A DNA stretch of 18,254 bases from Candidatus Planktophila sp. (GTDB taxonomy: Bacteria; Actinomycetota; Actinomycetes; Nanopelagicales; Nanopelagicaceae), in the NCBI GenBank assembly GCA_024641555.1, contig JAHECV010000041.1, forward strand, positions 1 to 18,254. Direction: 5' to 3'. The notes under the pieces are model-generated. The model did no database searches and was not told where the DNA came from. It worked only from the letters and a program-made list of their open reading frames with translations. Positions 14,071 to 18,254 of the stretch are shown piece after piece (position 1 is the first letter of the stretch; each line of letters opens with the position of its first letter). A program made the position numbers and the translations under genes.

Positions 14071-14569
14071 CTTCGGTTGGACTTGATGTGACGTTTTTGT
14101 AAGTGTCGCGTTGATCGCGAATGATTACCTCAGCGGTCACAAAACCTGCGCGCGCAAATCCAAGTGATAACTTCACGTGGCGGCCTGCAACTGGAGAAAC
14201 TCCAAAGAAAACAGCCTTAGCGTTCGCAGCATCACCTTCGAAGCGAATAGGCGCGTTCTGCTTTAAGGCGGTTTCGCCAGTTAAAACAGCTTGATTAGTG
14301 CCAACTGCAATGCCGAGCAATTTATCTTCGGTGGTTCCGTTATTTACGATTGTTCCAACAACAACTGCGTCGCCGCTTGCAGTTGAAACAAGTAGCAAGT
14401 TTAGAATCTTGATATCTACGCCATTATCTTTAACTGAAAGTTCTACGCCATCTGTTACCTGGCGGATCATTCGAGTTGGAGCATTTTGTCCTGGACCACA
14501 TGCGGTAAGTGTTAGTGCAAGTGATGCGGCAATCATTGATGATGTAAGCGCTTTGTTAATGCGTGGCAT
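14036..14569 (-). CDS. Lipoprotein, LpqE-like
   Basis: A 177-residue predicted lipoprotein. Counting from ATG 14569, a signal sequence ([15 protein letters not shown]) ends in a lipobox with Cys24. The mature part is a small beta-rich domain ([37 protein letters not shown]) ending in a polar tail. I call it LpqE-like mainly because LpqE (Rv3584) stands divergent from carD in M. tuberculosis, plus overall layout. GTG 14575 is an alternative start adding two residues; GAGAAT lies six bases before ATG 14569, a weak leaderless -10. The 3' end runs 35 bases into gpmA on the opposite strand. Function is not known. Confidence 0.75.
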   Translation of the reverse strand: MPRINKALTSSMIAASLALTLTACGPGQNAPTRMIRQVTDGVELSVKDNGVDIKILNLLLVSTASGDAVVVGTIVNNGTTEDKLLGIAVGTNQAVLTGETALKQNAPIRFEGDAANAKAVFFGVSPVAGRHVKLSLGFARAGFVTAEVIIRDQRDTYKNVTSSPTEVNASPDSQPLQ

Positions 14570-14599
14570 GGGCACATTCTCTCATGCGTTTTAAGTGGT

Positions 14600-14628
14600 T
14601 ATTCCCTTTATTGCATATTCCCCTTATT
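14600..14628. repeat. Two 13-bp near-identical direct repeats, lpqE-carD intergenic
   Basis: TATTCCCTTTATT (14600-14612) and TATTCCCCTTATT (14616-14628) differ at one base and are spaced 16 bp start to start. They lie in the divergent promoter region, so may be operator sites for lpqE or carD. Confidence 0.5.
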
Positions 14629-14635
14629 TCCGTTT

Positions 14636-14655
14636 AACCCTGATTTATAAGGGTT
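14636..14655. other. Small inverted repeat upstream of carD
   Basis: AACCCT (14636-14641) and AGGGTT (14650-14655) can form a six-pair stem with an eight-base loop; TTCTT follows. It lies before the carD promoter, so a protein-binding site is as likely as a hairpin. Confidence 0.3.
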
Positions 14656-14676
14656 TTCTTACCCCAAAATGGCTGG

Positions 14677-14700
14677 TAGAATTGGTCGTCTAGCGAAGGG
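14677..14700 (+). promoter_or_regulatory. carD promoter -10 and ribosome binding site
   Basis: TAGAAT (14677-14682) is a good -10 box; a poor -35 (TTTTCT, 14654-14659) stands 17 bases before it. GAAGGG at 14695-14700 is a ribosome site six bases before ATG 14707. Unlike most genes here, carD should have a short 5' leader of about 18 bases. Confidence 0.5.
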
Positions 14701-14706
14701 CAACAC

Positions 14707-15189
14707 ATGACATTTAAGGTCGGCGAAACCGTTGTTTATCCCCATCACGGAGCAGCTCTTATCGAAGCGATTGAAAAGCGCATCATCAAGGGCGAAGAAC
14801 GTACCTACCTAGTCTTGAAAGTTGCACAAGGAGATCTCACAGTCCGCGTTCCTGCAGATAATGTAGATCTTGTTGGGGTCCGCGATGTTGTCGATAGCGC
14901 CGGCCTTGATCGCGTATTTAACGTACTTCGTCAGCCTTACACCGAAGAACCAACAAACTGGTCTCGCCGCTACAAGGCAAACCTAGAAAAACTTGCATCA
15001 GGAGATGTCATTAAAGTCGCCGAAGTCGTGCGCGATCTTTACCGTCGTGATCTCGATCGCGGTCTCTCTGCTGGTGAAAAGCGCATGCTCGCCAAGGCGA
15101 AGCAGATCCTTATCTCTGAGCTAGCTCTTGCAGAGCGCACAGATGAAGAAAAGGCTGCAACTCTCCTTGACGAGGTTCTCGCTTCTTAA
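14707..15189 (+). CDS. carD: CarD, RNA polymerase-binding transcription regulator
   Basis: A 160-residue CarD. The N-terminal domain ([20 protein letters not shown], about 1-55) binds the RNA polymerase beta lobe; the C-terminal helical domain has [17 protein letters not shown] with Trp85, the residue that wedges into the -10 upstream fork in M. tuberculosis CarD. CarD stabilises open complexes, notably at rRNA promoters, and is essential in mycobacteria. The length is close to that family (about 162). It leads a cluster carD-ispDF-cysS-rlmB, the same order as in M. tuberculosis. Confidence 0.95.
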   Translation: MTFKVGETVVYPHHGAALIEAIEKRIIKGEERTYLVLKVAQGDLTVRVPADNVDLVGVRDVVDSAGLDRVFNVLRQPYTEEPTNWSRRYKANLEKLASGDVIKVAEVVRDLYRRDLDRGLSAGEKRMLAKAKQILISELALAERTDEEKAATLLDEVLAS

Positions 15190-15205
15190 GTAACAAACCT
15201 TTCTC

Positions 15206-16327
15206 ATGATCGCCGCAATTATCGCTGCTGCTGGCAGTGGCGAGAGATTTGGTGCATCTATTCCGAAGGCGCTAATCCAACTTGGTGATCGCACCCTGAT
15301 TGAGCATGCCGTTTCTTCGATCTCATCTGTTGCTGATCAAATAATTGTTACTGCGCCGAGCGGGTACGAGAAAGAAATTCAGAGATTAGTAGGCGATGCA
15401 GTAACTGTTGTTACTGGTGGAGCTACTCGCTCAGAAAGCGTCCGCATCGGTTTATCGAAAGTTCTTTGCGATGCTGAATATGTTTTGATTCACGATGCCG
15501 CACGCGCTCTCGCTTCTCCAGATTTAGCAAAACGTGTCATTGCAGCGCTCAAGAGTGGCGATGTTGCAGTTATTCCAGGACTGGCGCAGACAGACACTGT
15601 AAAGATTATTGATCAAAACAGAATCGTTACATCAACTCCTGATCGCGCAGATATGCGACGAGTTCAGACACCGCAAGGATTTACTTACGGAGTTATTAAT
15701 CAAGCACATGCCAACACCGGCGAAGCAACAGATGATGCTGCACTCGTTGAATCACTAGGCAAACCAGTTAGAGTTATTGATGGCGAAGAACGGGCAATTA
15801 AAATTACAACCCCTGCCGATATGGCTACTGCTCTGCAATTCTTAGGCAAATCAACAAAATTCAAGACTGGTGTTGGCGTTGATGCCCATCACTTCGAAGC
15901 CGGCCGTGAACTTTGGCTGGCAGGTTTGTTATGGCCAGATCAAGATGGCGTCGAAGGCCACTCTGATGGCGACGTTGCAGCACATGCAATTTGCGATGCA
16001 CTTTTTGCGGCAAGTGGACTTGGCGATCTGGGTTCAAACTTCGGCACCAATAAACCCGAATACAAGGGCGCATCCGGAACAACTCTGCTCAAAGAAACTC
16101 TGGCACTTGTAGAAAAGAGTGGTTACGCGATTTCGCACGTATCAGTGCAGGTCATTGGCAATCGTCCAAAAATTGGATCACGTCGCACTGAAGCAATTGC
16201 AACGCTTTCGGCAGCGCTGGGTGGCGCAGAAGTGGCGTTACTTGCAACAACCACCGATGGAATGGGCCTAACTGGTGAAGGCAAGGGCATTGCAGCCATT
16301 GCATCTGCGCTGATTTATTCTAAGTAA
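15206..16327 (+). CDS. ispDF: Bifunctional IspD-IspF fusion (MEP pathway)
   Basis: A 373-residue fusion. The IspD part (about 1-215) makes CDP-methylerythritol: [18 protein letters not shown] (CTP site), [21 protein letters not shown] and RRVQTPQGF. The IspF part (about 220-373) forms the cyclodiphosphate: [12 protein letters not shown] with metal ligands Asp and His, [16 protein letters not shown] with the third His, SGLGDLG, NRPKIG and [20 protein letters not shown]. tuberculosis has these as two adjacent genes; here they are fused without an internal stop. No ribosome site is obvious; the gene begins 16 bases after carD and is probably cotranscribed. Both activities appear complete. Confidence 0.94.
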   Translation: MIAAIIAAAGSGERFGASIPKALIQLGDRTLIEHAVSSISSVADQIIVTAPSGYEKEIQRLVGDAVTVVTGGATRSESVRIGLSKVLCDAEYVLIHDAARALASPDLAKRVIAALKSGDVAVIPGLAQTDTVKIIDQNRIVTSTPDRADMRRVQTPQGFTYGVINQAHANTGEATDDAALVESLGKPVRVIDGEERAIKITTPADMATALQFLGKSTKFKTGVGVDAHHFEAGRELWLAGLLWPDQDGVEGHSDGDVAAHAICDALFAASGLGDLGSNFGTNKPEYKGASGTTLLKETLALVEKSGYAISHVSVQVIGNRPKIGSRRTEAIATLSAALGGAEVALLATTTDGMGLTGEGKGIAAIASALIYSK

Positions 16328-16338
16328 GCCCCGCAAGA

Positions 16339-16344
16339 TAGACT
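16339..16344 (+). promoter_or_regulatory. -10 box of a leaderless promoter for cysS
   Basis: TAGACT, six bases, then ATG 16351. cysS can thus be expressed independently of carD-ispDF. Confidence 0.55.
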
Positions 16345-16350
16345 TAGCCA

Positions 16351-17754
16351 ATGAGTTCGCTATCTTTATATGACACGCTAACGCGAACCACATCCCCATT
16401 TGTTCCTCTTAAAGCCGGCGAAGTCGGTATTTATCTCTGCGGTGCAACAGTTCAAGCACCGCCACATATCGGCCATGTTCGCTCTGGCGTTAACTTCGAC
16501 ATCTTGCGTCGTTGGTTAACCAAATCAGGGTACAACGTAACTTTTATTCGCAATGTCACTGATATTGATGACAAGATTTTGCATAAGGCCGTGCACGAAA
16601 AGGCGCCATGGTGGGCAGTTGCTATGAAATACGAACGTGCTTTCACAGAAGCTTATGCAGCGCTAAATGTGCAACCACCAACGTACGAACCACGTGCTAC
16701 CGGGCACGTAACTCAAATGATTGAGTTGATGACACTTTTAATCGAGCGCGGTGCGGCATATGCGCCAGGCAATGGCGATGTTTATCTCGAAGTTCGCAAA
16801 CTTGAATCGTATTTAACGCTATCTCGTCAGAAGGTTGATGATTTGCAACCGGCTGCTGACGCGGATGAGACTTACAAAAAAGATCCCCGCGACTTCGCAC
16901 TTTGGAAGGCGGCAAAGCCTGGAGATCCATCTTGGCCAACGCCTTGGGGCGCAGGTCGCCCTGGTTGGCACCTGGAATGTTCTGCGATGGCGCATGCTTA
17001 CTTAGGTGAAGCATTTGATATTCATGGTGGTGGACTTGATTTGATCTTCCCGCACCACGAAAACGAAATCGCTCAATCAGAAGCAGCGGGCTACGCATTC
17101 TCTAAGCGTTGGATGCACAACGCTTGGGTGACGGCATCTGGTGAGAAAATGTCTAAATCACTTGGTAATTCACTACAGGTCGCCGAACTATTAAAGACGG
17201 TGCGCGGAATTGAATTACGTTGGTATTTAGGCAGCGCTCATTACCGCTCGATGCTCGAGTTTTCGCATGAAGCACTTGCCGAATCTGCAACTGCGTTTCG
17301 TCGCATTGAAGGTTTCTTAACTCGCGCCACTGAAATTCTCGGCGCACCGCCAACACCCGTTATTTCAAAAGGCTTTACCGATGCCATGAACGATGATTTA
17401 GCGGTACCAACGGCGCTTGCTGGCATTTCGGAAGCGCTTCGCTTAGGTAATAGCGCAATAACTGCAGGCGATAAGGCGCAGATTTCACAATCTGCAAATG
17501 AAATTCGTGGCGCACTTGAAGTACTTGGCTGCGATCCTTTCGATTCAGCTTTTGCAACTAGCGGCGGCGCGGATTTAACGGATGCACTTGATGGCGTTAT
17601 TCAATTAGCTTTGGCACAACGCACTGCAGCACGCGAACGGAAAGACTTTGCCGCATCCGATCAGATTCGCGATGGTCTTGCCGCTCTAGGAATTATTATT
17701 GAAGACACAGCACAAGGGCCACGTTGGTCAATCTCACAGATAAGCGAGAAGTAA
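16351..17754 (+). CDS. cysS: Cysteinyl-tRNA synthetase
   Basis: A 467-residue class I aminoacyl-tRNA synthetase charging tRNA-Cys. Cys30 (YLCGATVQ) is a zinc ligand that selects cysteine; HIGH is at 39-42; WHLECSAMA and DIHGGGLDLIFPHHENEIAQ give the other zinc ligands; KMSKS is at 266-270. The C-terminal part is the helical anticodon region. A paralogue, MshC, makes the Cys ligation in mycothiol synthesis, but the position beside carD-ispDF-rlmB and the full-length C-terminal region favour CysS. The next gene begins at the base after its stop. Cys-tRNA level also links it logically to the leader peptide at 6766. Confidence 0.94.
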   Translation: MSSLSLYDTLTRTTSPFVPLKAGEVGIYLCGATVQAPPHIGHVRSGVNFDILRRWLTKSGYNVTFIRNVTDIDDKILHKAVHEKAPWWAVAMKYERAFTEAYAALNVQPPTYEPRATGHVTQMIELMTLLIERGAAYAPGNGDVYLEVRKLESYLTLSRQKVDDLQPAADADETYKKDPRDFALWKAAKPGDPSWPTPWGAGRPGWHLECSAMAHAYLGEAFDIHGGGLDLIFPHHENEIAQSEAAGYAFSKRWMHNAWVTASGEKMSKSLGNSLQVAELLKTVRGIELRWYLGSAHYRSMLEFSHEALAESATAFRRIEGFLTRATEILGAPPTPVISKGFTDAMNDDLAVPTALAGISEALRLGNSAITAGDKAQISQSANEIRGALEVLGCDPFDSAFATSGGADLTDALDGVIQLALAQRTAARERKDFAASDQIRDGLAALGIIIEDTAQGPRWSISQISEK

Positions 17755-18254
17755 ATGGCCGGCAACTCAAAACCACGTGGAGCAGCGCGCACGAGTTCTA
17801 AAAAAGGACCAACCGGTGGAACTGGTGGAAAAAATAAACGTCGTTTGGAAGGTAAAGGTCCAACGCCTAAAGCAGAAGATCGCCCGTATCACGCAGCGGC
17901 AAAGCGAAAGAAGGCTGCTGAAAAGAAAGCTGCACCACGTACTCGTACCGGTCGTAGCGAAAAACCAAAAGGTGAAATTGTTTCTGGACGTAACGCAGTA
18001 CTCGAAGCGCTACGCGCCAGCGTTCCGGCAACCGAGTTAATCGTTGCGCGCAGCATCGATGTTGACGATCGCGTTGCCGAATCTTTGCAACTTGCTTTGC
18101 ATCACCAACTTCCGATTCGCGAAGTACATCGTGCAGAACTCGAAGGCATTAACGCCAATAGCCAAGGAATTATTTTGGCGATTAAGCCATACCAATACTC
18201 TTCATTTCAAGAAATTACCGACCGCGCCAACCATCCAATATTGATCGTTGCGCT
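17755..18254 (+). CDS. rlmB: 23S rRNA 2'-O-methyltransferase RlmB (SpoU/TrmH), N-terminal part
   Basis: ATG 17755 abuts the cysS stop; the frame is open to the end of the window (166 codons seen, about half of the usual length). The first 70 or so residues are a basic, Gly/Lys/Arg-rich tail (SSKKGPTGGTGGKNKRR, AAKRKKAAEKKAAP) usual in actinobacterial RlmB. The SpoU substrate-binding domain follows: GEIVSGRNAVLEALRA, ATELIVARSIDVDDRV, PIREVHRAELEGIN and SQGIILAIKPYQY. RlmB methylates a conserved guanosine of 23S rRNA (Gm2251 in E. coli). The SAM-binding knot lies beyond the window. Position after cysS agrees with M. tuberculosis Rv3579c. Confidence 0.9.
   Translation, partial: MAGNSKPRGAARTSSKKGPTGGTGGKNKRRLEGKGPTPKAEDRPYHAAAKRKKAAEKKAAPRTRTGRSEKPKGEIVSGRNAVLEALRASVPATELIVARSIDVDDRVAESLQLALHHQLPIREVHRAELEGINANSQGIILAIKPYQYSSFQEITDRANHPILIVA

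Noticed and set aside
16351..17754. MshC (Cys:GlcN-Ins ligase) in place of CysS
   Set aside because: Length, the carD-ispDF-cysS-rlmB context and the C-terminal anticodon region favour CysS.

Overview
This window looks like the chromosome of a free-living actinobacterium with moderate G+C. The best guess is a freshwater Nanopelagicales (acI)-type organism, but that is inference. Actinobacterial markers present are mshA and an mshD-like gene (mycothiol), carD, glnR, a Nur-like Fur protein, an LpqE-type lipoprotein and the DUF4395 / sulfurtransferase / DUF1416 (sseC) group. Genes are densely packed and base composition is far below that of Streptomyces or Mycobacterium. Many genes have a TANNNT -10 box exactly six bases before the start codon, which points to widespread leaderless transcription.

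Layout. 1-2680: sugar-metabolism end of an operon (PfkB kinase fragment, aldose 1-epimerase), then a class III aminotransferase. 2681-5082: accessory-looking segment with a hairpin, two copies of a 22-bp direct repeat, a 12-bp palindrome, a small HEPN-type protein with atypical arginine codons, and a large secreted protein. 5079-6271, minus strand: glnR followed by a shortened, single-domain MshD-like acetyltransferase. 6278-8528, plus strand: sulfur/redox block: thiX, a 27-residue leader peptide ending in Cys-Arg-Ser, DUF4395, thiosulfate sulfurtransferase, sseC. 8544-11525: nur-like regulator, ygfZ, two tiny membrane proteins, a nitrobindin-like protein, an asparaginase of the rhizobial type. 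11545-14070: mshA, a YbjN-like gene, gpmA. 14036-18254: lpqE (minus) divergent from carD-ispDF-cysS-rlmB; rlmB runs off the window.

From memory of the M. tuberculosis map, the central blocks match three separate loci there (Rv0813c-Rv0819; Rv0486-Rv0489; Rv3584-Rv3579c). Here they are contiguous, closer to the arrangement in Streptomyces.

Together the genes cover thiol chemistry (MshA, MshD, ThiX, sulfurtransferase), nitrogen control (GlnR, asparaginase), metal control (Nur-like), Fe-S maintenance (YgfZ), glycolysis (GpmA), isoprenoid precursor synthesis (IspDF) and translation/rRNA functions (CysS, RlmB, CarD). The most interesting signals are the predicted cysteine-responsive leader peptide with possible mutually exclusive RNA pairings, the symmetric -10 element shared by glnR and thiX, the minimal MshD, and the orphan HEPN gene in the repeat-bearing segment.
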